The notes under the pieces are model-generated. The model was not told the DNA's origin. It ran no database searches and saw only the letters and a program-made list of their open reading frames with translations. Shown piece after piece: positions 18,274 to 27,935 of a DNA stretch of 64,000 nt (the stretch's first letter is position 1; each line of letters opens with the position of its first letter). The DNA comes from Flavobacterium terrigena (lineage in GTDB: Bacteria > Bacteroidota > Bacteroidia > Flavobacteriales > Flavobacteriaceae). Location: assembly GCF_900108955.1 (NCBI RefSeq), contig NZ_FNYA01000005.1, positions 62,001 through 126,000 on the forward strand, written 5' to 3'. Both the position numbers and the translations under genes were made by a program.

Positions 18274-18566
18274 GCTTGTTCTTGAATAAGAGAAATTAAA
18301 GTATTCGCATCAAATTCACCGCTTTGTCTCCAAACCATTTGACCATCTTTATAAATCATAAAAGTTGGCAAACCTTTAATACGCAGTGCTTCTGCTAATT
18401 CTTTATTTTTATCTACATCAATTTTAATCACTTTTGCTTTATCGCCTAAGGCAGCAGCAACGTGACGAATTGTTTCATTCATAGTAATAGATTGCTCATG
18501 CCATTCCGTAAAAAAATCAATTAATACGGGTACTTGTGCATCTATAAGTTCTCCAAATTTCGACAT
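18270..18566 (-). CDS. thioredoxin-fold protein lacking both active-site cysteines
   Basis: 98 residues with the full thioredoxin fold: VLIDFFTEW (14-22), the buried Asp, KIDVDKNKELAEALRIKGLPTF with the cis-proline, and a final helix. Where thioredoxins have WCGPC this protein has WHEQS (22-26), so both redox cysteines are gone and no other cysteine exists in the protein. It cannot act as a dithiol oxidoreductase. A structural, chaperone or binding role is more likely. I believe related flavobacterial proteins share the same loss, which would mean it is not a recent mutation, but this was not checked. Confidence 0.88.
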   Translation of the reverse strand: MSKFGELIDAQVPVLIDFFTEWHEQSITMNETIRHVAAALGDKAKVIKIDVDKNKELAEALRIKGLPTFMIYKDGQMVWRQSGEFDANTLISLIQEQA

Positions 18567-18640
18567 AGACCGAAGTGTTTATTAAACAAATGTAAATATT
18601 TTTTTAATATATCAAACAAATATGCAGACTTTTTAAGTGA

Positions 18641-19870
18641 TTACGCCACTTTTTTGGTTTTTTTTAACTCTATTACCGTGATTTCTGGCATAATTCCAAC
18701 TCTTCCTGGATAGGCATGAAATCCAAAACCGCGATTTACATAAATGTATCTTCCTGCATTTTCATATAAACCAGCCCATTGTTTGTAAATATATTGCACC
18801 GGACTCCATTTGAAGAAACCTGGAATTTCAATTCCAAATTGCAAACCATGTGTATGACCAGATAATGTCAAATGATAATGGTCTTCATCATGTTGCACCA
18901 CTTCATCCCAATGACTAGGATCGTGACTCATTAAAATTTTGAAATCTTCAGGCTTAACATCTGTCGTAGCTTTTTTCAAATCGCCTTTTTTTCCAAACTT
19001 TCTTCCCCAATTCTCCACTCCAACTAAAACAATTTCGCTAGCACCTTTTTTAAGTTTGACGTTTTCATTCAGCATTAATTTGAAATCTATTTTTTCGTGA
19101 ATCGCTTTAATATTTTCAAAATTTTGATTTTCATCTTTCTCAGAACCCCAATCAAAATAAGTCCCATAATCATGATTTCCTAATATAGAATATTTTCCTA
19201 ATTTCGGGTTATATAAGCCTTTGAAAGTATCAATCCACGGATCCATTTCTTTCGCATGTGTATTCACAATATCACCTGTAAACAATAGCAAATCGGAATT
19301 TTGTTCATTAATTAAATCAACCGCATATTTAATTTTATCGGTATCTTCATCAAAACTACCACTGTGAATGTCTGAAATTTGTGTAATCGTAGTTCCATCA
19401 AATTCTTCTGGTAAATCATCAAAAAACAATTGTTGTCTAATCACTTTGAAATTATACTTTCCAATCGTCATTCCGTAAAGCAACGAACTAAAAGGGATCG
19501 CTGCAATTCCTAAAGCAATCTGACTTACGAATCTTCTTCTCGGAATAAAAAATTGTTCTCTATCATTATCTACAAAACTCATCACACAAGCTTCAACCAA
19601 ACGTGAAATATCTTCAATAAATAAAACTAAAAAGACTAAAATTTTAGGAATATAAGTAATCAAAGCTAAACCAATTACAAATAATGTACCTCTGGTTTGA
19701 CCTTTACCTCTATCGAAATTCATAAATGAATATACTATAAAAAGCATCAAGGCTAATGAAACAACTAAGTAAATCATCAACGCCCATTTGTTTTTCGTAA
19801 TGGTTTTAATTGCTTGAAACGAATAGAATTCAACAATTAACAATATAATTAACGGTATTAAACCTTTCAT
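18641..19870 (-). CDS. membrane-anchored metallophosphoesterase
   Basis: 409 residues. Three or four N-terminal transmembrane helices (about 1-125) precede a calcineurin-like phosphoesterase domain with TQISDIHSG, LLLFTGDIVN, SILGNHDYG, MSHDPSHWD and LSGHTHGLQ, the complete set of metal ligands. Family members hydrolyse nucleotide or lipid phosphates such as UDP-sugar derivatives. The membrane anchor suggests a lipid-linked or envelope substrate. Monocistronic by layout. Confidence 0.9.
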   Translation of the reverse strand: MKGLIPLIILLIVEFYSFQAIKTITKNKWALMIYLVVSLALMLFIVYSFMNFDRGKGQTRGTLFVIGLALITYIPKILVFLVLFIEDISRLVEACVMSFVDNDREQFFIPRRRFVSQIALGIAAIPFSSLLYGMTIGKYNFKVIRQQLFFDDLPEEFDGTTITQISDIHSGSFDEDTDKIKYAVDLINEQNSDLLLFTGDIVNTHAKEMDPWIDTFKGLYNPKLGKYSILGNHDYGTYFDWGSEKDENQNFENIKAIHEKIDFKLMLNENVKLKKGASEIVLVGVENWGRKFGKKGDLKKATTDVKPEDFKILMSHDPSHWDEVVQHDEDHYHLTLSGHTHGLQFGIEIPGFFKWSPVQYIYKQWAGLYENAGRYIYVNRGFGFHAYPGRVGIMPEITVIELKKTKKVA

Positions 19871-19994
19871 GTTTTATTATTTTTTACAAATTAACTAACT
19901 AGTTCACAATTAACATAAACATTAATTCAATTTTAACAAAGATTTTTTATTTAAAGAATTGTATTTTTACCATCGAATAAATAAAAAACCATTT

Positions 19995-22829
19995 ATGTCA
20001 CAAAAACGCTTATTTCTTTTAGACGCTTACGCACTTATTTTTCGAGGGTATTATGCCTTTATAAAAAATCCAAGAATCAACTCAAAAGGTATGGACACTT
20101 CAGCCATTATGGGATTTATGAATGCCCTAATGGATGTAATCAAACGTGAAAAACCAGATCATTTAGCTGTTGCTTTTGATAAAGGCGGAAGTACGTTTCG
20201 TTTGGAAATGTTCGAACAATATAAAGCCAACCGTGATGCTACGCCAGAAGCGATAAAAATTGCCGTTCCTTATATTCAAGATTTATTACGTGCGATGCAT
20301 ATTCCGATTGTAGAAGTTGCCGGTTTTGAAGCAGATGATTTAATTGGAACTATCGCAAAACAAGCCGAAAAAGAAAATTATCAAGTTTTTATGGTAACGC
20401 CAGATAAGGATTTTGCACAATTGGTTTCTGAAAATATTTTTATGTATCGTCCAGCTCGAATGGGGAATGATATTGAAATTTGGGGGATTCCAGAAGTACA
20501 AGCGAAATTTGAAGTGGAACATCCATTACAAGTCATCGACTATTTAGGAATGATGGGCGATGCCGTGGATAACATTCCAGGTTTACCAGGTGTTGGAGAA
20601 AAAACAGCGAAGAAATTATTAGCTGAATTTGGTTCGATGGAAAACCTTTTAGACAATACGGATAAACTGAAAGGTGCTTTAAAAGAAAAAATTGAAGCCA
20701 ATAAAGAAAAAGGAATTTTATCTAAAAAGTTAGCGACTATTCTTTTGGATTGTCCTGTAACTTTTGACGAAAAAGATTACGAATTAAATACGCCAGATGT
20801 AGAAAAAACAGATGCGTTGTTTATGGAATTAGAATTCCGTCAAATGAAAGCGCAGTTTGATAAATTATACAATCCAGCAGCAACTACTGAAGAACCAAAT
20901 TCAGAAAAAACTGTTTTAAAGAAAGCGCCAGTTAAGAAAACGAATGATGAACAATATGATTTATTCGGTTTTTCTGATGCGGAAGAAACAACAGAAACAC
21001 ACACTTCTTATTACGCGACATTAGAAAATACAGAACATTTTTACCAAAACGTACAAGGCGATTTACCTACAAAAATGTTTATTCAGAATTTAATGAATCA
21101 GACTTCGGTTTGTTTTGATACGGAAACGACTTGTTTAGATGCTTTAAATTCAGAATTAGTTGGAATGGCATTTTCTTGGGAAAAAGGAAAAGGATTTTAT
21201 GTGCCGTTTCCAGAAAATCAGGAAGAAGCACAGATCTTAGTAGATAAATTCAAGCCGTTTTTCGAAAATGAAAACATCGAAAAAGTCGGACAAAATATCA
21301 AATACGATATCAAAATATTAGCGAATTACGGAATTGAAGTCAAAGGAAACTTATTCGATACGATGATTGCACATTATTTGATTAATCCAGATATGCGTCA
21401 TAATATGGATGTGTTGAGTGAAACCTATTTGAAATATTCTCCGAAATCTATTACTGAATTAATTGGTAAAAAAGGGAAAAATCAAGGTAATATGCGTGAT
21501 ATTCCTTTAGACGACATCAAAGAATATGCGGTGGAAGATGCTGATGTGACGATTCAATTGAAAAATCATTTCTTACCGATTTTAGAAAAAGTGGGTACGA
21601 AAAAATTATACGATGAAATTGAAATTCCGTTAGTACCCGTTTTAGCGGCGATGGAAACGGAAGGAATCAACTTAGATGTCGATTTCTTGAAGAAAATGTC
21701 AGTTGAAATGACGGCTGAAAGTAAAGCTTTAGAACAAAAAATATATGAAACCGCTGGTGAAACTTTCAATTTAGCTTCTCCAAAACAATTGGGTGATGTG
21801 TTATTTGAAAAAATGAAAATTGGTGGCGCAAAACAAAAGAAAACCAAAACGGGTCAATATGCGACTGGCGAGGAAATTCTGAGTTATTTAGCCAACGACA
21901 ATCCGATTGTAAAAGACATTTTAGAATGGCGTCAAATGGTGAAATTGCAAAGTACTTACATTGATGCTTTACCAAATCAGGTTGACCCGAAAACAGGTCG
22001 TGTTCATACCGATTATATGCAAACGGTTGCGGCGACTGGTCGTTTGAGTTCTAACAATCCGAATTTACAAAATATTCCAATTCGTACCGAAAGAGGAAGA
22101 CAAATTAGAAAAGCTTTTATTGCTAGAGATGAAAATCACACCTTAGTTTCTGCCGATTATTCTCAAATTGAATTGCGAATTATCGCGGCTTTATGTGGCG
22201 AAGAAAACATGATTGAAGCGTTTAAAAACAACGAAGACATTCATAAAAGTACGGCTGCGAAAGTCTTTAATGTGCCTTTAGAAGAAGTGACTAAAGAACA
22301 AAGAAGTCATGCTAAAACAGTCAACTTCGGAATTATTTATGGGGTTTCTGCATTTGGATTGAGTAATCAAACGAATTTATCTCGTAAAGAAAGTGCCGAA
22401 TTGATTGATGCGTATTACAAAACCTATCCAAAGTTGAAATCGTTTATTTCTGATCAAGTGGATTTCGCAAGAGAAAATGGCTACGTAGAAACAATTTCAG
22501 GCAGAAGACGTTATTTAAAAGACATAAACTCGGCAAACGCTATAGTTCGTGGTGGCGCAGAAAGAAATGCCGTAAACGCACCAATTCAAGGTTCAGCTGC
22601 AGATATTATTAAAATTGCGATGATTAACATTCATAAAAAACTAAAATCGGAAAACTGGCAATCAAAAATGTTGTTACAAGTGCATGATGAGCTAGTTTTT
22701 GATGTACATAACAGTGAATTAGAGAAAATTCAACCGATGATTAAACACGAAATGGAAAACGCCTTTAAAATGATTGTTCCTTTAGATGTGGAAATTGGAA
22801 TGGGTAAAAACTGGTTGGAAGCACATTAA
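19995..22829 (+). CDS. polA: DNA polymerase I
   Basis: 944 residues from the ATG at 19995 (MSQKRLFLLDAYALIF). An upstream in-frame ATG at 19959 would add twelve atypical residues. The 5'-3' exonuclease domain (1-290) has YKANRD, TPDKDFAQL and the H3TH GLPGVGEKTA. The 3'-5' exonuclease domain (about 340-520) keeps CFDTETT with the metal-binding Asp/Glu, so proofreading should be intact. The polymerase domain follows, with SADYSQIELR, the O-helix around RSHAKTVNFGIIYG and VHDELVF. It works in gap filling and Okazaki-fragment processing. Confidence 0.97.
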   Translation: MSQKRLFLLDAYALIFRGYYAFIKNPRINSKGMDTSAIMGFMNALMDVIKREKPDHLAVAFDKGGSTFRLEMFEQYKANRDATPEAIKIAVPYIQDLLRAMHIPIVEVAGFEADDLIGTIAKQAEKENYQVFMVTPDKDFAQLVSENIFMYRPARMGNDIEIWGIPEVQAKFEVEHPLQVIDYLGMMGDAVDNIPGLPGVGEKTAKKLLAEFGSMENLLDNTDKLKGALKEKIEANKEKGILSKKLATILLDCPVTFDEKDYELNTPDVEKTDALFMELEFRQMKAQFDKLYNPAATTEEPNSEKTVLKKAPVKKTNDEQYDLFGFSDAEETTETHTSYYATLENTEHFYQNVQGDLPTKMFIQNLMNQTSVCFDTETTCLDALNSELVGMAFSWEKGKGFYVPFPENQEEAQILVDKFKPFFENENIEKVGQNIKYDIKILANYGIEVKGNLFDTMIAHYLINPDMRHNMDVLSETYLKYSPKSITELIGKKGKNQGNMRDIPLDDIKEYAVEDADVTIQLKNHFLPILEKVGTKKLYDEIEIPLVPVLAAMETEGINLDVDFLKKMSVEMTAESKALEQKIYETAGETFNLASPKQLGDVLFEKMKIGGAKQKKTKTGQYATGEEILSYLANDNPIVKDILEWRQMVKLQSTYIDALPNQVDPKTGRVHTDYMQTVAATGRLSSNNPNLQNIPIRTERGRQIRKAFIARDENHTLVSADYSQIELRIIAALCGEENMIEAFKNNEDIHKSTAAKVFNVPLEEVTKEQRSHAKTVNFGIIYGVSAFGLSNQTNLSRKESAELIDAYYKTYPKLKSFISDQVDFARENGYVETISGRRRYLKDINSANAIVRGGAERNAVNAPIQGSAADIIKIAMINIHKKLKSENWQSKMLLQVHDELVFDVHNSELEKIQPMIKHEMENAFKMIVPLDVEIGMGKNWLEAH

Positions 22830-22878
22830 AAAAGTATTCAATGTTCAGTTTTTAGTTATCAGTTAATTTCTAAAAACA

Positions 22879-22912
22879 AAAAAACCTTCTTAAAATTAAG
22901 AAGGTTTTTTTT
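22879..22912. terminator. bidirectional terminator between polA and the DUF5689 gene
   Basis: 13-bp perfect stem (AAAACCTTCTTAA with TTAAGAAGGTTTT), two-base centre, A and T tracts on the two sides. It serves both converging genes. Confidence 0.88.
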
Positions 22913-22929
22913 ATGTGTTTTATTTTTGA

Positions 22930-24357
22930 TTAACCGATAGTTATATCATCAATTTGAACAGTAGTTGTTTGAGTATCTGTTCCGATATATTCGAAAACAA
23001 AATAACCATTACCTGTTAAACTTGCAGGAATATTAAAAGTTCCTGGTGAAGTAAACGAATTCTCTGAAGCACCAATTGCCGGATAAAGAATATTAAAACC
23101 AGATCCAGATGTGATATCAGTTAATTTTGTTCTATCAACTGCACTTCCAGGTACATAATCAGCGCTTTTAATGTAATATACTTTTAAAGCAACTTCACCT
23201 CTAAAGAATCTCATTTCTTTTTTAAAAGTCATTGTACTAGCTGCAGTAAAATTCACAGGAACCATAAAAAATGTTTTACATGGAACTCCAGGATTTCCGT
23301 TACCTGCAAAAGAAGACATTTCAATATATTTATTTCCTGTACCAGTAGGGAATTGTTTTATTTGCCAATATCTTGGTCCAAAATCTGCATCATTGATGTA
23401 TTTTGGGAAATTTGCTAAGTTTAAAGCGTATGATGTAAATGGCTCATTTAATGTAGCATCAAAAACATTAGCATTTCCAACAATTGGAGGAGCGCTATCA
23501 ATTCTTGTGTTCGTTAACATAATATCATTTTCTGTACGAACCATAAATTGGTATCCACCTAAATACTTCGTTAAAACTCCTCTAATCTTTCCATTTAAAG
23601 AAGAAACTGGTTTTGCAGCAAAAGTTGCAAACTCAGAAATTCTAACAATTAATGTATTTCCTAAAGCATCAGAAACGATGTTATTAGTAGCACCACCAAT
23701 TTGGTTGTTACTATCATAATAAGTTTTACCAACATTTGCATCAGAGAACTGAACTCCTGAAATTTCAATCAATTTATTTAAATTGGCATCATTTAACATT
23801 GCTGGAATAGTCATAGTATTAACTAAAGTGTTTTCATCAACTTTAGTACAACTTCTTTTAACGATATCTTGATATTCAACAATTTCTAATCTTCCAACTT
23901 CATCAGCTAAAGGCTCACCATTATCGAATAAATTACCAATTTCTAATCCATTAGTTAATGGATTATTATAAAAGTATCTATTTTTCATTCTAATATATAC
24001 TTTTCTTCCTGGCTCAAACTTAGTGTATAAATTATAATCATCTACAGGAACAGAAAATCCTTTAGTTCCATCCAATGAAACCATTGAAATTGATTTATAA
24101 AAATTACCGCCTTCATCACTTGAAGTTACATACGCTTCGATGATATCATCTGCACTAACTCCAGGAGGAACAGTACTATTATAAGATTTAACGGTTCCAG
24201 TTGCAAGTGTTGCTATATTTTGTACAGTCTTTGTAGCAGTTAAATCACCACATTCTCCTGATAAATCTGGATCAGCATAATTGTCATTATTAACACAACC
24301 AAATAAAGTTGCGAAAATAGCAGTTGTTAAAACTAATTTAATATTTTTCATAGTCAT
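22930..24357 (-). CDS. DUF5689 lipoprotein
   Basis: 475 residues. Lipoprotein signal ending TLFGCVNND; ATGs at 24357 and 24351 are both possible starts. The central part (GGNFYKSISMVSLDG, LNKLIEISGVQFSD, GKIRGVLTKYLGGYQFMVRTENDI) matches DUF5689, an OB-like domain found next to TonB receptors and secreted nucleases in Bacteroidota. The C-terminal third is a beta-sandwich of the choice-of-anchor kind. It is probably a surface-exposed lipoprotein partner of the TonB receptor in the same operon, handling nucleic acid or another phosphorylated polymer. Confidence 0.85.
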   Translation of the reverse strand: MTMKNIKLVLTTAIFATLFGCVNNDNYADPDLSGECGDLTATKTVQNIATLATGTVKSYNSTVPPGVSADDIIEAYVTSSDEGGNFYKSISMVSLDGTKGFSVPVDDYNLYTKFEPGRKVYIRMKNRYFYNNPLTNGLEIGNLFDNGEPLADEVGRLEIVEYQDIVKRSCTKVDENTLVNTMTIPAMLNDANLNKLIEISGVQFSDANVGKTYYDSNNQIGGATNNIVSDALGNTLIVRISEFATFAAKPVSSLNGKIRGVLTKYLGGYQFMVRTENDIMLTNTRIDSAPPIVGNANVFDATLNEPFTSYALNLANFPKYINDADFGPRYWQIKQFPTGTGNKYIEMSSFAGNGNPGVPCKTFFMVPVNFTAASTMTFKKEMRFFRGEVALKVYYIKSADYVPGSAVDRTKLTDITSGSGFNILYPAIGASENSFTSPGTFNIPASLTGNGYFVFEYIGTDTQTTTVQIDDITIG

Positions 24358-24360
24358 TTA

Positions 24361-25005
24361 TTATAAAGTTTTATCAAATATTTTAATATCGTCTACTCTT
24401 AAAGATCCATCTAATGCAGCATTTGTACTAGATCCTTTAGCCTTAAAAGCAATATAAATATTTCCAGTGTAAGATGATAAATCAACTTGTCCAGAATTCA
24501 CATTTAAAACACCATCAGCACTTCCATTTGGTAAGTTAGTTGCTAATCCTGCAATATTAGCAGTAATTGGAGTCCAAGTTGCTGCTAAAACATCTGTTCC
24601 GTCAAAATCAGTAGAAATAAGAACTTCTAAGTTGTTATTTGCATCAGTTATAAATTCTGCAGCCGTTTTAAATGTTAAAACTTCATTTGAAGAATTGTCC
24701 ATATTGATAACAGGTGATATTGCCCAAGCAATGTTAGTTACATCACCAGTTGTACTACCAAAAGTAGTGAATTGGATATATCCGTTATTATCATCATTTT
24801 GTTCTGTCCATTTTACTGTACCCGTTTGAGCAAAGCTAGTCCAATCACCAAAATTTAAATACTCATCTTCATTAACAGTAAATGAATCAAAAACTTCCTT
24901 AAAAACAACAGGTTTAAATGTTGGGATTTCTGTATCTGGTTCATTACAACCTACTAATGAAATTGTAAAAGCAACCAAAACTATTTTTAAATATATATTT
25001 TTCAT
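24361..25005 (-). CDS. choice-of-anchor J-type lipoprotein
   Basis: 214 residues. Lipoprotein signal ISLVGCNEPD. The mature part starts VFKEVFDSFTVNEDEYLNFG and contains WTSFAQTG, YIQFTTFG, AISPVINMDN and the ending LRVDDIKIF, which is the layout of choice-of-anchor J / DUF5017-like jelly-roll domains. It lies between the TonB receptor and the DUF5689 gene with gaps of 9 and 3 bp, so all three are co-transcribed. Probably a surface ligand-binding subunit. Confidence 0.82.
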   Translation of the reverse strand: MKNIYLKIVLVAFTISLVGCNEPDTEIPTFKPVVFKEVFDSFTVNEDEYLNFGDWTSFAQTGTVKWTEQNDDNNGYIQFTTFGSTTGDVTNIAWAISPVINMDNSSNEVLTFKTAAEFITDANNNLEVLISTDFDGTDVLAATWTPITANIAGLATNLPNGSADGVLNVNSGQVDLSSYTGNIYIAFKAKGSSTNAALDGSLRVDDIKIFDKTL

Positions 25006-25014
25006 AGCGATTAA

Positions 25015-27798
25015 TTAAAAGTTAACATACAAATTTACAAAATATGTTCTTCCATATCCGTAAAAATATTTTGAACCAAAAGAAGGTGTTCCGTTTGCAT
25101 TATCCGTTTGAAGATCAGTAAAAGTAGCTTTTCTTGATTGTTCAAAACCACCTGTTTTATATGTTGTATCTAAAACATTATTTACAGAAGCAAAGAAACC
25201 AATTGTAGTATTGTCAATTCTCCAAGATTTTCCTCCTGTTACATTTAACAAATTAAAATCAGCAAATTTTTCTTGTTTTAATAATTTTTCAACACTTTCT
25301 TGTGTAGCACCTGGATAACCGTAACCATCACTATCTACTGCAAAATTTTCAGTTCTAGTAATGTTTGAAATATCTACGTAAGAATTAGCTAAATAGTTAA
25401 TATTTGCTCCAATCCACCAGAAATGTGGATCTCTATATTCTAAACCAAATGAAGCAGCTGTTTGTGGCATACCTGCAATTCTGTAATTTTTTAAATTCGC
25501 TTTACCAAAGTCAACTACTGGTTGAGTATTTGTTAAAGACGCTTGTCCGTCATCATTTATTTTTAAATTCGGATTGTTTCCGTATAAATACTGACCATAA
25601 GAAGCTGCAACTGTTGCTTTAATTGTAGAAGTAATTTGGTATTCCATACCTAATTCAGCACCAAAATTTCTTTTTTCAATTCCTGTTAAAATTTCAGAAA
25701 TAAAAGAATCTTCATCATTTCCATCTGCATCTTCACCTACATTTTCAGCATAGAAGAATGAAATTTCTGTTGCATTTTTTACTCTAGAAGCAAAACCAGT
25801 TAAACGTGCTTTGAATTTAGGTGTTCTTACTACATAAGAAGCATCTAAACTAGTTACAGTTTCACTATCTAATTCAGGAGTAATATTATTGTTGATACGT
25901 GCATTAGCAAAAGTATTTCTCATATTTGGTGCTTTTGTCATATATACACCATTGAAATCTAATAAATGCTGACCTGTAATTTTGTATGTAAATCCTCCTT
26001 TGAAACCAAAGTTTTCAAAAATTTGCTTACCGCTTTTTCCAAAAGAAGTATTAGCATAAATTCCGTTTCTATATAAACCTTCTCTTTCGTATTGACTTCT
26101 AGAGAATGATTGTGCTAAATAGAAATCTGTTTTTTTGTAAGAGAATTTAAATTGCGTAAATGCATCCATAACAATAGCATTTAAATTATAGTTATAACCG
26201 TATTGGTCACCAACTTTAACTTGTCTGTTTGGATTGTTTAAATCTGATTGTGTTTGATCACCTGAATAAAAAGGATCTACATCAGAAAAATATTGACCTC
26301 CTAATAAATCCAACATGTTTTGGAAATTATGAGATTTTAATTTTTTGAAACTAGCTCCTGCATTTAATTTTATGTTATCAGATAAATCTGAGAATAAAAT
26401 TGAATTAGCAGAAATTTGTTTGTCATCTGTTCTGTCTTCGTATAAAGCATAAACACTTTTCCCTGCATTTACACTATTTTGATTTGCAGTATAAATAGCA
26501 TTCCAGTCAATTTGTCCATCAGCAAGAAAATTAGCTTTTGCTTTTTCAGCTAATGGATTTGATCCATCACCCATATAGTTTGTTGGGTCATTATAAAAAT
26601 AACTTGGTAAATTTTTATAGTATGTAGGATCAGGATTATTAGCACCTTGATAATCAAATCTGCTATTTCCAATAGAACCTGTTTGATAAGCTACACTCGT
26701 ATTTAATGTAGTTTTCTCTGACATTTTCCAGTAGTGAGTTAACATTAAAATTGGCTCTTCTACATCTTTATCTCTAGAATTACGTTTTTTTCCGTTTTGG
26801 TATCCCCAATACGAATTGTATTTAATTCCTTTTAAGTCGTTTACTTCGTTTGTATTAGGAGAATTTTTACCTCTGCTGTTTTGAGCGTAAATACTAGTAA
26901 AGTTTAAACTATGATTTTTGTTGAATCTTTTTTCAACACTTGCAAAAAATGAATTTGCTGAATAATCTGTTCCTTCAAAATAACCTTCTTTTGCCCATCT
27001 TCTTGAACCAGAAATACTGTATGCCCAACCATTTTCCATTAATCCAGAGTTATGAGTAATCATAGATCTCCAAGAATAGTTAGTATTTGTACCCGATTGA
27101 GAAATTCTAGTTCCTTTTCTGTATAAAGAAGCTCTTGTATTTATTTCTTGAGTTCCTAAAATTCCACCAAATGTATAATCTGATGGCGCAGAACCTAAAG
27201 TAAATTCTTGATTTCTTGTGGCGTCATTTAAACCTCCCCAGTTACTCCATTGTGGTCTTCCGTCGTAGATTTTGTTCATAGAAATACCATTAATCATAGT
27301 AACTCCATACTCATTATCTAAACCTCTCATTCTAAAACGAGCTTGCCCCCAATTGAAAGCCGCAGCTTGCTGGTATGCATCTCTAGAAGATTGTAACAAT
27401 CCCGCAGTACTTTCAGAACCACTGTTGTCATCACCTAAATCGTTTTCTGTAATAGTTATTAAACTTAATTGTTGTTCTGAAGTAATGTCTTCTTCCAAAA
27501 ACATCATTCCAACATCTAAAGTTTGATCTGCAACTACTTCAATAGCGAAGTTTTGTGTGTTGTATCCATCTATCGAAACAACCAAAATTTGATTTCCTGC
27601 TGCAATACCTTTAATTAAGAATTCTCCTAAATTATTAGTTGTAACAAATTGTTCGTTAGATTGAATCATTACCTTTACGCTACCCAATGGGTTTTGCGAT
27701 TTAGAATCAACTACTTTTCCTTTAACAGTTGATTGATTTTGAGCCATCATTATAACGGCCTGAAATAGAAATAAAAGACTTAATGCAAGTTTTTTCAT
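25015..27798 (-). CDS. TonB-dependent outer-membrane receptor with carboxypeptidase-like N-terminal domain
   Basis: 927 residues. Signal peptide, then a carboxypeptidase regulatory-like beta-sandwich (VKGKVVDSKSQNPLGSVKV, about 22-105), a plug domain (about 125-230; AAAFNWGQARFRMRGLDNEY, MINGISMNK) and a C-terminal barrel ending in an aromatic residue (YFVNLYVNF). Such receptors import ligands bound by partner lipoproteins, using proton-motive force through TonB. First gene of the operon with the two lipoproteins. The divergent secreted nuclease at 27936 suggests nucleic-acid-derived substrates. Confidence 0.92.
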   Translation of the reverse strand: MKKLALSLLFLFQAVIMMAQNQSTVKGKVVDSKSQNPLGSVKVMIQSNEQFVTTNNLGEFLIKGIAAGNQILVVSIDGYNTQNFAIEVVADQTLDVGMMFLEEDITSEQQLSLITITENDLGDDNSGSESTAGLLQSSRDAYQQAAAFNWGQARFRMRGLDNEYGVTMINGISMNKIYDGRPQWSNWGGLNDATRNQEFTLGSAPSDYTFGGILGTQEINTRASLYRKGTRISQSGTNTNYSWRSMITHNSGLMENGWAYSISGSRRWAKEGYFEGTDYSANSFFASVEKRFNKNHSLNFTSIYAQNSRGKNSPNTNEVNDLKGIKYNSYWGYQNGKKRNSRDKDVEEPILMLTHYWKMSEKTTLNTSVAYQTGSIGNSRFDYQGANNPDPTYYKNLPSYFYNDPTNYMGDGSNPLAEKAKANFLADGQIDWNAIYTANQNSVNAGKSVYALYEDRTDDKQISANSILFSDLSDNIKLNAGASFKKLKSHNFQNMLDLLGGQYFSDVDPFYSGDQTQSDLNNPNRQVKVGDQYGYNYNLNAIVMDAFTQFKFSYKKTDFYLAQSFSRSQYEREGLYRNGIYANTSFGKSGKQIFENFGFKGGFTYKITGQHLLDFNGVYMTKAPNMRNTFANARINNNITPELDSETVTSLDASYVVRTPKFKARLTGFASRVKNATEISFFYAENVGEDADGNDEDSFISEILTGIEKRNFGAELGMEYQITSTIKATVAASYGQYLYGNNPNLKINDDGQASLTNTQPVVDFGKANLKNYRIAGMPQTAASFGLEYRDPHFWWIGANINYLANSYVDISNITRTENFAVDSDGYGYPGATQESVEKLLKQEKFADFNLLNVTGGKSWRIDNTTIGFFASVNNVLDTTYKTGGFEQSRKATFTDLQTDNANGTPSFGSKYFYGYGRTYFVNLYVNF

Positions 27799-27935
27799 AC
27801 TTAATTATAAATTAATACTTTAACTAACATTTAATTTACAAAAACTAAATGCGGGCAAATGTACAACATTTAATAATATTATTTACCTTTGGCATCGATT
27901 TTGCTTTAATATTTAATCATAATTTAACCTTAGAC

